A stretch of DNA of 64,000 nt from Pictodentalium vernedei (GCA_031216915.1 CM062289.1:58966577-59030576); one strand, 5' to 3'. Shown: positions 1 through 10,734, counted from the first letter of the stretch. Numbers and translations: made by a program. Notes: generated from the sequence alone by a model not told the origin.

Positions 1-515
1 CGTCTGAGTGATCGATTCTGACTCCCGCGTTGTGTCCTAGGGCAAGGCACTTCATCCTGATTGTTCACACTGTGGGCACGATGACGCCGTGTACTAAGGC
101 GTACTGCATGTGGAAGGCGCGCATATTTTCAACCAATCTAACCCTGCCTATGCTGCAGTGCGGAGTTACGATGTTGAGGAGCTGGCACTGCTCGTCGTTG
201 CTAGATGGTTCTCTCCGGGTTCGCCGGTGTAAAAGGAATGGAAGTCCGTAGGAACGTTAGTCCCTCTGGACTATTATTCCGCGGAATTATAGTCCTAGGT
301 CTAACATTTCTAGGAATAGTAGTCCGTCGGACTACTATTCCTAGAAATGTTAGACCTAGGACTATAATTCCGCGGAATAATAGTCCAGAGGGACTAATTT
401 TCCTACGGACTTCCATTCCTGTCACACCGGCTAGCTCCACCCGTAAAACTGTCACCGACACGACATGACCTTGGCTGTTCATGTGTCGTTAAACCCTATT
501 AAATAAATAAATACA
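1..515 (+). mobile_element. SINE, 5S-headed type, cut by the window edge and interrupted by a palindrome
   Basis: The body matches the other SINEs in this window: a GTGTCCTxGGGCAAGGCACTT block, then CTAAGGCGTACTGCA, TTCAACCAATCTAACCCTGCC, GGTTCTCTCCGGG and CACCCGTAAAACTGTC, ending in an AAATA-rich tail. The first bases (GTCTGAGTGATCGATT) match the end of the 5S-like head of the copy at 44857-45261, so this is probably the 5S-headed subtype with most of its head outside the window. It is split by a 207-bp palindrome. Confidence 0.8.
224..430. repeat. 207-bp near-perfect palindrome inserted in a SINE
   Basis: Two ~103-bp arms meet at position 327 with a single-base centre (TAGTCCG-T-CGGACTA). 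By eye the arms differ at about four positions. Smaller palindromes are nested inside, for example around CCGCGG. It interrupts the SINE between GGTTCTCTCCGGG and CACCCGTAAAACTG, and CCGG at each edge may be a short target duplication or the outermost part of the arms. Overlapping ORFs on both strands give nearly the same peptide only because of the symmetry. Confidence 0.9.
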
Positions 516-519
516 TAAA

Positions 520-1075
520 TTGAAAAAAAGCAAATTTAATTTTTTTTTCAAGAAAACCATATCATATGGGAAGGGAGGTGGTGGTGGGGGTGGGGGTGGG
601 GGAGGTCACATGGTATGGTTTTGTTGAAATTTGTTTAAAAATGTGAACAGAATAACAAAAATAACGTATTTTTGATATCGTTTGCGTTTGTTAAAAGGTT
701 TGTCTTAAACTATGACCCATTCTTGGGCAGTGTATACATATTCATCACGCGTGAATATGGGGAAGTTACGACTAAAAATGACAAACAATTACAAACTGAA
801 CAACTGAAGGTAGCTCTTGAGATTGGGAATGTCGTTGTGTTCTCTTAGAAATTTTTCACTGCGAAGATTTCGTGTGTGGTGAAGGGTGCTGGAGGTGAGT
901 GGGACTTGTGGAGATTGTTTTGTTGAATGTTAAAATATCTTTGGGATTTGTGATGGCAATATTCCATATTATCAATTTCTGTATTTACCTTCTCATCCTC
1001 ACCGAGTGTTTCTCTTATTAACACCCGAGCGTATATGTGACCCTTTTGCCTACTTTATTATGCATACAGTTTGAA
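520..1075. other. AT-rich non-coding stretch with a degraded MITE
   Basis: No credible gene. Positions 545-640 hold a G-rich, degraded copy of the MITE core (CCATATCATATG...CACATGGTATGG) seen intact near 1200 and 47800. A run of C sits at 1077-1087. Confidence 0.5.
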
Positions 1076-1720
1076 CCCCCCCCCCCCAAAACCAAGAAAA
1101 AATAAAACAATAATATCAAAATTTATGATTTCAATTTTTGTTTTTGTTTACTTTTTTCAATATAATTCAACAAAACCATATCATGTGACCCCTCATTGGA
1201 ACGAGCTCGTTGAGCTCGTTCCAATGAGGGATCACATGATATGGTTTTGTTAAATATTTTTGAAAAATATACCTTGTTTCAATGGGAGCGCGGTGGCCCA
1301 GTCGGTAGAGGTGCAGGCTGCAAGTCGAGAGGTCCTCGGTTCGAATCCCACCTGCGGCAACCGCGTTGTGTCCTTGGGCAAGACACTTCATCTCCATTGC
1401 CCGCGCGGGGGCACGATGACACCGTGTACTAAGGCGCACTGCACGTCGATGGTGCGCATGTCTTCAACCAATCTAACCCTGCCTGTGCTGCAGTGCGGAG
1501 TTACGATGTTGGGGAGCTGGCAGCTGCTCGTCGTTGCTCGGTGGTTCTCTCCGGGTACTCCGGCTTCCTCCACCCGTAAAACTGTCACGGTCATGATTAG
1601 CCATTGTGCATAAATATGTGACCTTAAACACCAATAAATAAATAATAATAAATATACCTTGTTTCAATTGCTCAATTGTAAATTAAGTAGGCGGATGCTG
1701 TCGATTCATTAGGTAAAGGG
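1076..1720. mobile_element. piggyBac-like MITE (type A) carrying a nested SINE
   Basis: The core is a palindrome (CATTGGAACGAGCTCGTTG and its complement) within arms reading AACAAAACCATATCATGTGA. The right end reads GGTAAAGGG followed by TTAA at 1721-1724, as in piggyBac-like elements (TTAA target, CCC-starting termini). The left boundary is uncertain because of the C-run near 1077. A SINE with a 19-bp target duplication sits inside the right half. Confidence 0.55.
1284..1649 (+). mobile_element. full-length SINE with tRNA-derived head
   Basis: A tRNA-like head carries an A box (TGGCCCAGTCGG, 1294-1305) and a B box (GGTTCGAATCC, 1338-1348). The shared SINE body follows, then an AATAAATAATAATAA tail. 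A 19-bp target duplication (AAATATACCTTGTTTCAAT) flanks it at 1265-1283 and 1650-1668, so the insertion is recent and LINE-mobilised. The GTGTCCTTGGGCAAG block suggests a widespread invertebrate SINE superfamily (possibly MetaSINE), which is an inference. Confidence 0.92.
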
Positions 1721-2049
1721 TTAAATTTGAAACCGTCTCTAACTAATTCATATGGACAGAGCATTTTGCAAAGGCATTTTTTGCTGTTGTGATTAATGTT
1801 GAGAGCGCAAAGGATTGCACATGCACATTCAAATTTATCACAAACGAATAAGTAAGCAGTATTCACGCTGGCCCGATACTGTCTGGTACCAAAATTGGAC
1901 CCATACTGGATATTTTAGTGCCAAAGAAAGTGTTTTGATGCCCAAAACGTTACTGGGAGAGGAGGGGGAGGGGAATGCGTTTCTATTTGCTCCAGATAAA
2001 TTGATCGCATTTTAAAAAAGACACTGGCAATTCTTTCATGAGTGAACGG

Positions 2050-3130
2050 ACAAATTGGCCAGATAAAAAAATCCGCCAGAACTCGAAAGTTATGTCGAAA
2101 TCCTCGATAGGCGAAAGGAGCGGTCCGAAAGTTACATCTTCACACCTGACTCAATTGATCCACCAAAACTCGAAAGTTATGTCTAAATCCTCGATAGGCG
2201 AAAGGGACGGTCCGAAAGTTACATCTTTACACCTGACTCAATTGATCCACCAGAACTCGAAAGTTATGTCTAAATCCTCGATAGGCGAAAGGGACGGTCC
2301 GAAAGTTAGTAACATCTTTGCACCTGACTCAATTGATCCGTCAGAACTCGAAAGTTATGTCTAAATCCTCGATAGGCGAATGGGGCGGTCCGAAAGTTAC
2401 ATCTTTGCACCTGACTCAATTGATCCGTCAGAACTCGAAAGTTATGTCTAAATCCTCGATAGGCGAAAGGGGCGGTCCAAAAGTTACGTCTTTGCACCTG
2501 ACTCAATTGATCCGTCAGAACTCGAAAGTTATGTCTAAATCCTCGATAGGCGAAAGGGGCGGTCCGAAAGTTACATCTTTGCACCTGACTCAATTGATTC
2601 GTCAGAACTCGAAAGTTATGTCTAAATCCTCGATAGGCGAAAGGGGCGGTCCGAAAGTTACATCTTTGCACCTGACTCAATTGATCCGCCAGAACTCGAA
2701 AGTTATGTCTAAATCCTCGATAGGCGAAAGGGGCGGTCCGAAAGTTACATCTTTGCACCTGACTCAATTGATCCTTCAGAACTCGAAAGTTATGTCTAAA
2801 TCCTCGATAGACGAAAGGGGCGGTCCGAAAGTTACATCTTTTCACTTGACTCATTTGATCCGTCAGAACTCGAAAGTTATGTCTAAATCCTCGATAGACG
2901 AAAGGGGCGGTCCGAAAGTTACATCTTTGCACCCGAGTCAATTGGTCCGCCAGAACACGCAAGTTATGTCTAAATCCTCGATAGGCGAAAGGGGCGGTCC
3001 GAAAGTTACATCTTTGCACCTGACTGAATTGATCCGCCAGAACTCGAAAGCTATGTCTAAATCCTCGATACGCGAAAGAGGCGGTCCGAAAGTTACATCT
3101 TTGCACCTGACTCAATTGATGATCAGGCTG
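2050..3130. repeat. 87-bp minisatellite, about 12 units
   Basis: The unit contains AACTCGAAAGTTATGTCTAAA, CCTCGATAGGCGAAAGG, GGTCCGAAAGTTACATC and CACCTGACTCAATTGATC, repeated about twelve times. Units are close to identical except at the edges. One unit near 2307 has a 4-bp insertion. Because 87 is divisible by three, long ORFs run through on both strands (about 278 codons on + and 269 on -), giving a 29-residue repeated peptide on each. Neither looks like a known protein; treated as non-coding. Confidence 0.93.
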
Positions 3131-3439
3131 AATACTGTTGATACGTATACCTAGATTTAGATACTAACAGATTAATCGACTGATTACTGTTAATTCAATC
3201 GGCTTAGCGGTCGCGAGTCTTCACAAAAGGTAGCATTTCACTAAATGAAGGTTACTGGGGTTTTCAGTGAGGTAACCATGCATGTGATTTTCCCACAATT
3301 TTGATACATGGAGTAGACTTGCCTGTACTTTTGTTTATTATTTATTTTCAGGTGTTACAGCACACTACAGTTAACTCGTCATTTTACCCGAAGTGGATAA
3401 CAAACCATCTTCCGGCCAATATCACGGACTATAGAAAGG

Positions 3440-3628
3440 CAAACCTACACACTTTATATAATATATACTTCAGGTATAATCTACACACTTCATATAATAT
3501 ATACTTCAGGTATAATCTACATACTTTATACAATATACACTACGGATAAACCTACACACTTTATAGAATATATACTACATGTATAACGTACACACTTTAT
3601 ACTATATATACTACAGGTATAATCTGAT
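3440..3628. repeat. ~38-bp AT-rich tandem repeat, about 5 units
   Basis: Diverged units of the form CTACACACTTTATATAATAT followed by ATACTTCAGGTATAAT. Immediately left of a type B MITE. Confidence 0.8.
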
Positions 3629-3645
3629 TAAGATTTATATTTTAA

Positions 3646-3873
3646 CCCTTTACCTAAAATGAAAAGCAGACGACACTTGCAAACAAAATTCTTGAATAAC
3701 TATTTTTTGTCTGAAAAACATAGGTTATGACCCCTTTTTGGAACGAGCTCGACGAACTCGTTCCAAAGAAGGGTCATAACCTATATTTTTCAGACAAAAA
3801 TTAAAAAAGATAATGAAACTGGCGAGTTTTTTTAATATCGCTGGCCGGTTTTGGCCGCTACGTTGGTAAAGGG
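3646..3873. mobile_element. piggyBac-like MITE (type B), complete
   Basis: Begins CCCTTTACCTAA and ends TTGGTAAAGGG, flanked on both sides by TTAA (3642-3645 and 3874-3877), the hallmark of piggyBac-type insertion. The centre is the palindrome GGAACGAGCTCGACGAACTC within arms that read AACATAGGTTATGACCCCT. No coding capacity. Confidence 0.85.
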
Positions 3874-3879
3874 TTAAAG

Positions 3880-5170
3880 TAATGACAGCGTTGTGATTTG
3901 CAGTTGAACAAGAAAAATATAAAAGAAAATTCTTCCATATTTCTACTTGCGTTGACCCATTCCTGCTTAAGCTGAGCGTTTTCCGACTCGGTACGGCAAT
4001 TGCGGCAAACCGGAACCACAAGACCCAATAAAAACCGGCCGAACGGTTTTACTGTATTTATGCATAAATTCATCAAACTGTCTTACTGGGAGAGGGGGAA
4101 CTGGACTAATGGCATATATAGACTCCAGTATCTTGGTCTATCCGGCAAAGGGGCGAATGCGTCGTACTCACACTGTCACCTTTCCTCCCTAATTGGATCG
4201 TCCGGTGGAGTCAGTAAGGGGAAAATGTGATAATGAGAACACAACATGGATTAGATGAGCCTTATTTATTTGATAGCCTAAATTCTGTTTTCGGTGATTC
4301 CTCTGATCACCGGGACCCATAAGAATGAGCAAAGGGATGTTAGACTGAACACAAGGGAGATACAGGCAGTGTTTTTTGTGGTGATGGGTGTCGCACAAGC
4401 TTTTGTGGATTTTTTCCAAGTTATGGAGTCTGCAGTGTTCTTGGCTATTCCAACCCATAGGGAAACTGAAACCTAACCGAGGTTTTTTGCCAACGGCGTG
4501 AAATCACTCGCCTCAAACATTTGCGAAAATAATTTTTTTCCCGATTATCCTTATCGTCTTTTTGCTTAGTGTTATTCCAATGAGGAATGTTTGGTGAATT
4601 GTAGGGAAAGGAAATTTTCTTCTTTCATTTTACTCATTTTTGCCCTCAGATTTCCAATTTTCATCATTTTGCTCGGTGCTAATCTAATGGAGAAATTTTG
4701 AACAAAAGTAAGAGTGAGCTAGATCAGACGTTCTGGAAGAACTTTTTTTCCATACAAATTTCCCATTGGATTTTGTAAAGCGCCGCGACCTCGGCATCCG
4801 TCAGATTTGTAATTTTCCAGTTATCACCATTTTGTTCCGTTCTATTCCAATGGAGAAATTTTGAAAAATCCTAAGAAGTGGCAGGTTTTTCTTCTCCTCA
4901 TTCGCGAGTTCGAGAAAACTGCGACACTGCGAAGTTGAGATGAATGTATTGAAGTCGCTCGCAATGCCACAAAAAAAAAAAAAAAAAAACAACAACAAAA
5001 AAATTATGGGATTTTTGGAGGTACTGAAAATATCAGGCGTTTTTTTTTTCTTACAAACTTAAATCAAAAAAAAAAAAAATAAAATAAAATTAATAAGTAA
5101 AAAAAATTAAAAATTGAAGCATATAATTTTTAAAGATCAAATATCCTAAGGGGAAAGCGGAGAATATGAA
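3880..5170. other. unassigned non-coding DNA with diverged duplications
   Basis: No supportable gene. Between about 4560 and 4990 a diverged segment appears twice (ATTCCAATGGAGAAATTTTGAA and similar). A- and T-runs occur at 4972-5000 and 5040-5110. Confidence 0.5.
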
Positions 5171-5175
5171 GAGAT

Positions 5176-5554
5176 CTGCATGAGAAGTTTCTCTGGGATG
5201 TCTTCTACAGGGCGTGTGCTCATCTCGCGAATTTAAATATTCCTAGAGCGAAGAGCGAAAAATGTCCGGGTTGCATGTCGAAGGGATTGATCGAGGCGCA
5301 CACCTGTTACACCACGGAACACAAAAAACCCCCAAACCGCCAAAGTCCTGTTTTTTGCGTCGGTGTTGGAAAAGCTCGACGAGAACGAGGTGATAGATTG
5401 GTGGAAGAAAATGATTGAGTGTCAAGGGCAACCGATGCTTTTGGGATTTGAAATTGAGGAATTTCGGAAAATGTTGAGAGATCTCACGAACTACGATCGA
5501 GAAATTATTTTGCATTTATTACTGGACATCATATTTTTATATTACCACATATAA
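5176..5554 (+). pseudogene. unidentified coding relic with CxxC...HxC pattern
   Basis: An open stretch from about 5176 reads LHEKFLWDVFYRACAHLANL and then CPGC-x8-HTC, a possible zinc-binding pattern. The frame shifts near the T-run at 5350-5356, after which a second frame (5363-5554) continues with an acidic, hydrophobic-patterned peptide starting MLEKLDENEVIDWWKKM. An in-frame stop lies just before 5176. The composition looks protein-like in both halves, but I do not recognise the family. It could be the end of a gene carried by a virus-like or transposable element. No promoter or splice sites were assigned. Confidence 0.35.
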
Positions 5555-5559
5555 TTACA

Positions 5560-6200
5560 GCTTTTATAACAATCAATACGGATTTATCACCACGATATGA
5601 TCTTGAATGCTGATGTGGCGCTATGCACAAATAAATAAATAAACAAATAAATAAATATTTATTTTCGGACAATTTTACGAGTGGATTGAGCCGGACAAAA
5701 CCGCGTTAAACCAGGTCCACAGCAAAAGTAATGTTTTAGGGCGAAGAGTTGTTTCCCTTTGACAGCGTTCAGTCCATTTTCATGCACCACTACACTGAGG
5801 AATACCTTTCATAACATTTTGATTAATGCGCATTTCGAAATAACACTTGTATTTCTACATCATGCCACATTTATTTAAATACTTTTCATTTACCTGTTTT
5901 TCTTCATGATGCCATAGGCCGATCGAGTAGCACTTCTATGGCAAGAGACCTAGTCCCCCACCTCGAGCAGCAGCGAGATCTTTGTCTTTGAAAATCAAAA
6001 CGTTGATGATGGATCATCGTTGTATTCTGAACCCACAGCCAGTTTCAAGGACACTGTATCATATTATCATTGTTGAATTGTATTTCTAACTGATGTGGAC
6101 GGCAGTTATTAACAAAAAAGTAATAATTTAACACTTGGGCTGCCGAAAGCGACTATTGTCACCTATTTTATGACGATTATCTGTACGTTTTGATATGCGC
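5560..6200. other. no gene seen
   Basis: AT-rich, with an AATAAATAAATAAAC run near 5630 resembling a retroposon tail. No coding signature. Confidence 0.5.
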
Positions 6201-6204
6201 AGAT

Positions 6205-6280
6205 CAAACCTACCATGTGATTAATTGTTGGAAAGGGCTCTCCGAGCCCTTTCCAACAATTAATCAGATGATAGAGTTTG
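6205..6280. repeat. foldback hairpin
   Basis: Inverted arms around CTCTCCGAG near 6243; GATTAATTGTTGGAAAGGGC is mirrored on the other side with a few mismatches. Confidence 0.85.
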
Positions 6281-6354
6281 AAGTATGTCATGAACCTTAT
6301 TACACTTCCTCGCATAAAGGCATACATAGAGATTCCCCATATATGGCTTAAGTG

Positions 6355-6500
6355 GGCGGATTGGCAGTAAAAGACTTAATCCCACATCAGCCCATGTGAG
6401 ATTCAGTAATAAGTTAATCCCACAGTCCCATAGCAGTTTCAGTAATAGTTTAATCCCGCAGTCCCATGGGGCGTTCAGTGATAATTTAATCTGATTGGGC
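6355..6500. repeat. ~46-bp tandem repeat, 3 diverged units
   Basis: Units share TTAATCCCRCAGTCCCAT and TTCAGTAATA segments. Confidence 0.65.
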
Positions 6501-6883
6501 TGAAGAATTAAATTATCACCGAATCTCCTCACCATTTCGTGTTTATCTTGTATTATCATTCAAAAAATATAGTTTCTGTCACGCAAACATTAACGCGTGC
6601 CGCGTTGAATCGGTTAAGAGGTTATTGAACATTGCAAAGTCTGTAAAGTCGATTTGCAATCATTTCCTATTCTTTCCATGTTGTTACAAATACAGTTTTT
6701 CAGATGCTGTTGAAGTACTTTGTGAAAGGAAAGTCCGTCTGGGAAACCTAGGAGATGGAGGCTGGGAAGTTTGTGACGACGACAAGTTTCAACCACGAAA
6801 ACCGTGTCTTATATACTCGTTTGGGTAAGTTTCTGATACAAACCATTAATACTGGCAAGTCAATTATCTACCCTTCTATTAGC

Positions 6884-6990
6884 GCAGGCGGGCGGGCGGG
6901 TGGGCGAGCGAGCAAGCAGGCAGCCTGCAGGCAGGCAAGTAGGCGGGCGGGCGGGTGGGCGCTTGGGCGTTTCGGGCAGGCAGGCAGGAA
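6884..6990. repeat. G-rich low-complexity tract
   Basis: Imperfect GCGGGCGG/GCAGGCAG array of about 100 bp. ORFs reading through it on either strand are low-complexity (Ala/Gly/Arg or Pro) and not counted as genes. Confidence 0.85.
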
Positions 6991-7362
6991 GGCAGTGACC
7001 AAAAGTCCCTTGTTTGAGTGAAGTCAAGAAAAGTGCACATTTTTGTCTCCTTATCACTGCCTTATTTAATAAATTTCCAAATCGGGCTGAAACGATATTT
7101 CGGCATTATCGTAAATTTATTACATATGGTTAAAAAGTGTGCATCTTTCTCAATTCAGAGGTACGTGAGTCCCATACATAGCTTTGTATATTGTTTTCCT
7201 ACTGTGCCTCTACTACTGTGGCCACCACTGATATATTATCAGTGTGTGGGTGTCTTTGTTTGACCGCGCCTCTCCAAGTTTGAAATGCTTCTAACGTTTC
7301 TGATCGAAATCGCTGTCAGGTCCATGCTTTTTAACACAAGCTTCACGTCTTTAATTTGATAG

Positions 7363-7467
7363 AAATCGCCCTTCAGAGTTATACATTACTGTGACCACAA
7401 AGTGGTATTTTTCGTGATCAGATTACGATCGGATTACAACATACAGAACCGCCGCCGTGGACTGCTC
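7363..7467. repeat. ~105-bp dispersed repeat, copy 1
   Basis: GAAATCGCCCTTCAGAGTTA through CGCCGTGGACTG; a second copy lies at 9279-9384. The CCGCCGTGGACTGG end resembles the terminal repeats of the Tc1-like MITE near 43.7-44.3 kb. Confidence 0.8.
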
Positions 7468-7801
7468 CTAAACAAAGAACACAATTTTCCGTTAAACTCC
7501 CGCCTCACACCTTTCGAAGTTTATGGAACCAAGTCACGCCCCAATAGCAAAATCTTCCCAGGACTCAATTTAAGAGAACTCTTGTTGAAGAGTTTCTTAA
7601 TTCGTATCAGTCAACAGTAAACTGTAATAACCCATGGTGTCCTGATTGCTATTAGTAAGAAGAAACAGCCATCAACATATTTCTATAACACCAAAGTCTA
7701 TAATAGATCGTTTCGTTCCTTTGCCTACGTGAGAATGATAGAAACTATAGCCCTCACCGCCGGAACTGTTTCTTATTGTATTACTTAATGCATTAATTAT
7801 T

Positions 7802-8020
7802 GTACTAATTAACAAGTCGTATCCCTTGTCTACCTCACTGTATAGTGGTGGGGACTCTACAGAGGTATCAGCGGTGTTTTCTCCACCCGACGAGATTCTA
7901 TAACTCGCGAATATAGGCCACAGGAACTGGCGATGGGTTTTCGACGCATGCAGGTTGGTCTTATCCAACGGTTCGCGGACTGGCGGCTCATCGGCGCTTC
8001 CTGTATTCTATGTTCGGGGT
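7802..8020 (-). repeat. ~220-bp dispersed repeat with short ORF, copy 1
   Basis: Matches 8776-8996 with a modest number of substitutions and no obvious frame-breaking indels. On the minus strand both copies read a similar peptide of about 55 residues starting MDKT-LHAS and containing SVESPPLY-EVDKGYDLLIS. A third, inverted fragment of its end is at 8483-8525. Confidence 0.75.
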
Positions 8021-8029
8021 AGATAGATC

Positions 8030-8165
8030 TTTATTTTGCAGTATACTAGAACATTGATTACAAAATAACATTACAAAAAACAGGAACAGAAGCTAGTATA
8101 CAGCATGGAAACGGCATAGCCTGTAAGGCTGTCTTCCTGCCATTCCCGTAAAAAGAAAGGTATCA
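8030..8165 (-). mobile_element. LINE 3' end fragment
   Basis: On the minus strand it reads GGGAATGGCAGGAAGACAGC and ends TGCAAAATAAAG followed by ATCT repeats. The same 3' sequence recurs at 9140-9270 (+) and around 20277-20335 and 20594-20660 (+). Confidence 0.75.
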
Positions 8166-8307
8166 AGTTTCTTTGGCATCAGTGTATCGAAGTGCTTTCC
8201 CCAAAACGGGGTTGTCTGATCTGTTATTTATAATTCAGGGGGGGGCGCTGGAATGTATTTGAGAATTAAGGGATGGGAAGAGGAGGATGAGATGTCAGAA
8301 AATTACA

Positions 8308-8490
8308 ACTGGCGGATGACAAAGTCGGGGCACGTTGGGTTGTCACATTTGGAGTTAGGACGCGAATAATTATTCAAGGCTTTATCAGTTAAAGACTTTT
8401 TAAATTTAACTGATAAAGCCTTGAATAATTATTCGCGTCCTAACTCCAAATGTGACAACCCAACGTGCCCCGACTTTGCCATCCGCCAGT
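8308..8490. repeat. 183-bp foldback element
   Basis: Arms 8308-8393 and 8405-8490 are near-perfect complements (ACTGGCGGATG outermost, TTTATCAGTTAAA innermost) around an 11-bp loop. Confidence 0.92.
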
Positions 8491-8529
8491 CCGCGAACCG
8501 TTGGATAAGACCAACCTGCATGCGTTTGC

Positions 8530-8775
8530 AGGATTTGTGGGTCTATACTATTCCAGGTTCTTGGGAAGGAGTGTAATGGCAGCACAGCAGAGAACTGTGT
8601 TCTTGGTTTGCGGGTATCTAATTTACCGGGTTGCCTTGTATTCATTCCTGAGGGGTTTCTATATACTTGAAAGGTATCATCGAATGACATAGGGAGTTTT
8701 TTGTTCGTCCAGTCATGCATAAAAAGGGAGACGTGAAGGCTGTAGATGTTACTGAATTTCAGAATGCCACAATCT
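8530..8775 (-). pseudogene. LINE ORF2 C-terminal fragment
   Basis: On the minus strand the ORF includes LKFSNIYSLHVSLFMHDWTN and SFPRTWNSIDPQI. This matches in pattern the C-terminal tail of the LINE at 20651-21000 (LKFTDLYKLQASLFIHVWYN). It joins unrelated repeat sequence on both sides, so it is a remnant. Confidence 0.65.
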
Positions 8776-8996
8776 CTACTAATTAACAAGTCGTATCCCT
8801 TGTCTACCTCATTGTATAGTGGTGGGGACTCTACAGAGGTATCAGCGGTGATGTCTCCACCCGTTGAGATTCTATAACTCGCGAATGTAGGCCACAGGAA
8901 CTGGCGATGAGTTTCCGACGCATGCAGGGTGGTCTTATCCAACGGCTCGCGGACTAGCGGCTCATCGGCACTTTCTGTATTCTATGTTCGGGGTTG
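8776..8996 (-). repeat. ~220-bp dispersed repeat with short ORF, copy 2
   Basis: Second copy of the segment at 7802-8020; see that entry. Confidence 0.75.
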
Positions 8997-9139
8997 ATAT
9001 GTTGTCTCATGCATTGATAGCGTTTCTCTCACAAACCGTATACTATCCACCATAGTATCTTTCCAAAAAGAGGTTCCATCACTAAACCTAATGTGCCAAC
9101 AACACAAACCTTGCTGTCATGAATATTCTTTTTCTTCAA

Positions 9140-9275
9140 AAGGGAATGGCAGGAAGACAGCCTTTCAGGCTATGTCATTTCCTTGCAGCGTATTCATCTT
9201 AACCTGTCTTATTGTTATCTTTATATTTATATATGCTGCAAAATAAAATCAATCAATCAATTAATCAATCAATCT
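9140..9275 (+). mobile_element. LINE 3' end fragment
   Basis: GGGAATGGCAGGAAGACAGC followed by TGCTGCAAAATAAAATCAATC and an (AATC)n tail, the typical 3' end of the LINE family in this window. Confidence 0.75.
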
Positions 9276-9278
9276 GGA

Positions 9279-9384
9279 AATCGCCCTTCAGAGTTATACA
9301 TTACTGTGACCACAAAGTGGTATTTATCATGATCAGATTACGATCGGGTCACGACATTCAGTACCTCCGCCGTGGACTGGTGCT
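9279..9384. repeat. ~105-bp dispersed repeat, copy 2
   Basis: Matches 7363-7467; here it abuts the Polinton-terminus relic at 9387. Confidence 0.8.
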
Positions 9385-9386
9385 GT

Positions 9387-9790
9387 TAGGATGACACGCG
9401 TTCCCGACGTCCATTTTGTATATTGGAGGCCGCCGTCTTGGTCTTTGTCGTGGCACTTGGTTATGTGACCCCAAACCATGTAATAGGATGAGGGTATCCG
9501 GATGGTGTGTTCGATTCGAGTGGAGTATATCTAATTACCCAAATAGACACGACAACTATTTTTACTAGTTCTGATTCTACCAGAATCCCCTGCTCTGCTC
9601 TTATCTATGTTTATATAAGCTATGTCATCATCGTTTTCTGTCTATCCCACCCTATTACAAAATGGACGAAGGAAACACATGTCACCCTAACAAAACGCGC
9701 TGCGCATGCGAACTGACACCATGGTAATGGCGTCACACATGGCCGCTCACGCGGGCTTCCATGACAACCCAACATGACGTCGCTGGGTCA
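9387..9790. repeat. relic of a Polinton-type terminus pair
   Basis: 9387-9620 resembles part of the left terminal repeat of the 23.9-36.8 kb element (CGTCCATTTTGTATA-TGGAG, TGTAATAGGA, TCTAATTACC). 9655-9790 resembles the same repeat in inverted orientation (AAATGGACGA, CACCCTAACAA, GCTGCGCATGCG, ACATGGCCGC). The two halves face each other across ~35 bp, so this is either a non-autonomous miniature derivative or an internal-deletion remnant. Confidence 0.65.
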
Positions 9791-9799
9791 TACGAAAAC

Positions 9800-10270
9800 A
9801 CCCATGCCAACACCAAAATATTGCTAAAAGGTGCGAGACATACTAATATCACGTATCATCGTGGCAATTGGGTTACTACCTGACCACACGGGTATGTTTC
9901 TATCATCGCCACGTAAGATGTATCGTGCAGTCTAAAGTCACTTCCGATGTGCGCGGGTTGGATCATTTATGATATACTACTTTTCTAAATTTCGAACTTA
10001 AATTTCTTTTTCTTCGAAAATGATACTGTCTTGTCTTTTTTGCAGTATAAACTGGGATTGGAGTTTCGATGATGCTGCAGCACAGATATATCATTGTGAG
10101 ATTCATAGTTTTGACCCAAGGTGAGAGAGTTAGAGTTAACCTAACATAACGATCATATATAATCAGCGATATATATACTTTTGTCCCAAAATTTTCATTC
10201 AGATTCTTTTTCAATAATCGCTCTCACAAAGTTTACGAACGCAAAATGGAAGAAGGTCGCCGAGCTCGTT
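9800..10270. other. no gene seen
   Basis: Unique-looking AT-rich sequence; nothing recognised. Confidence 0.5.
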
Positions 10271-10271
10271 T

Positions 10272-10731
10272 CACACGCTAAAAACTAAAGTGTTAAAAAC
10301 TACACTTGAAGTGCTGTATTTAACACTTACTAAGTGCTGAACTAGCACTTTGTTCAAGTGTAGATATCCCAGAACTTGACAGGTGTTACAATAATACCAC
10401 TTGACAAGTGTAATGTCGCGACACTTAAAAGGAAACAACGCAGATGACGCGGCGGATCAGGCTCGAACTCTCGAGCCTGATCCGCGTCATCTGCGTTGTG
10501 TCCTTTTAATTATGTACCCACCAAGCGCAAATCAAATTATGGACGATTCTGGAAGAACCACCAATGCTAGACACATGGGAAGTGCCATCCATTCAAGTTT
10601 CAGGTGTCTGACGATTGTAATGTCTGAGTGCTTAAAGCATTGCACTTTGAGTGTTAAAATCAAACCCTAAGAGTTAGAATGGGTTTAACACCTTGAAAGT
10701 GTCAGTTTTAACACTTTAGTTTTTAGTGTGC
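10272..10731. mobile_element. ~460-bp MITE rich in AACACTT motifs, copy 1
   Basis: Terminal inverted repeats read ACAC-CTAAAAACTAAAGTG at both ends. The interior has many AACACTT/AAGTGTT motifs and a central foldback (GGATCAGGCTCGA and complement). A second copy in the opposite orientation is at 45457-45912. The ~90-codon ORFs inside are not credible genes. Confidence 0.85.
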
Positions 10732-10734
10732 AGT

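Noticed and set aside
201-482. Matching ORFs on both strands at the window start
   Set aside because: Created by the 207-bp palindrome.
1284-1360. Possible tRNA gene with A and B boxes
   Set aside because: Head of a SINE; the acceptor stem does not close and the SINE body follows directly.
2306-3154. Long ORFs of about 270 codons on both strands
   Set aside because: They are reading frames through an 87-bp minisatellite whose period is divisible by three.
6860-7057. Pro/Ala/Arg-rich ORFs around 6.9 kb
   Set aside because: G-rich low-complexity tract.
10401-10670. 89-codon ORF similar to one at 45500-45784
   Set aside because: Similarity is due to two copies of the same MITE; the frame crosses its central hairpin.
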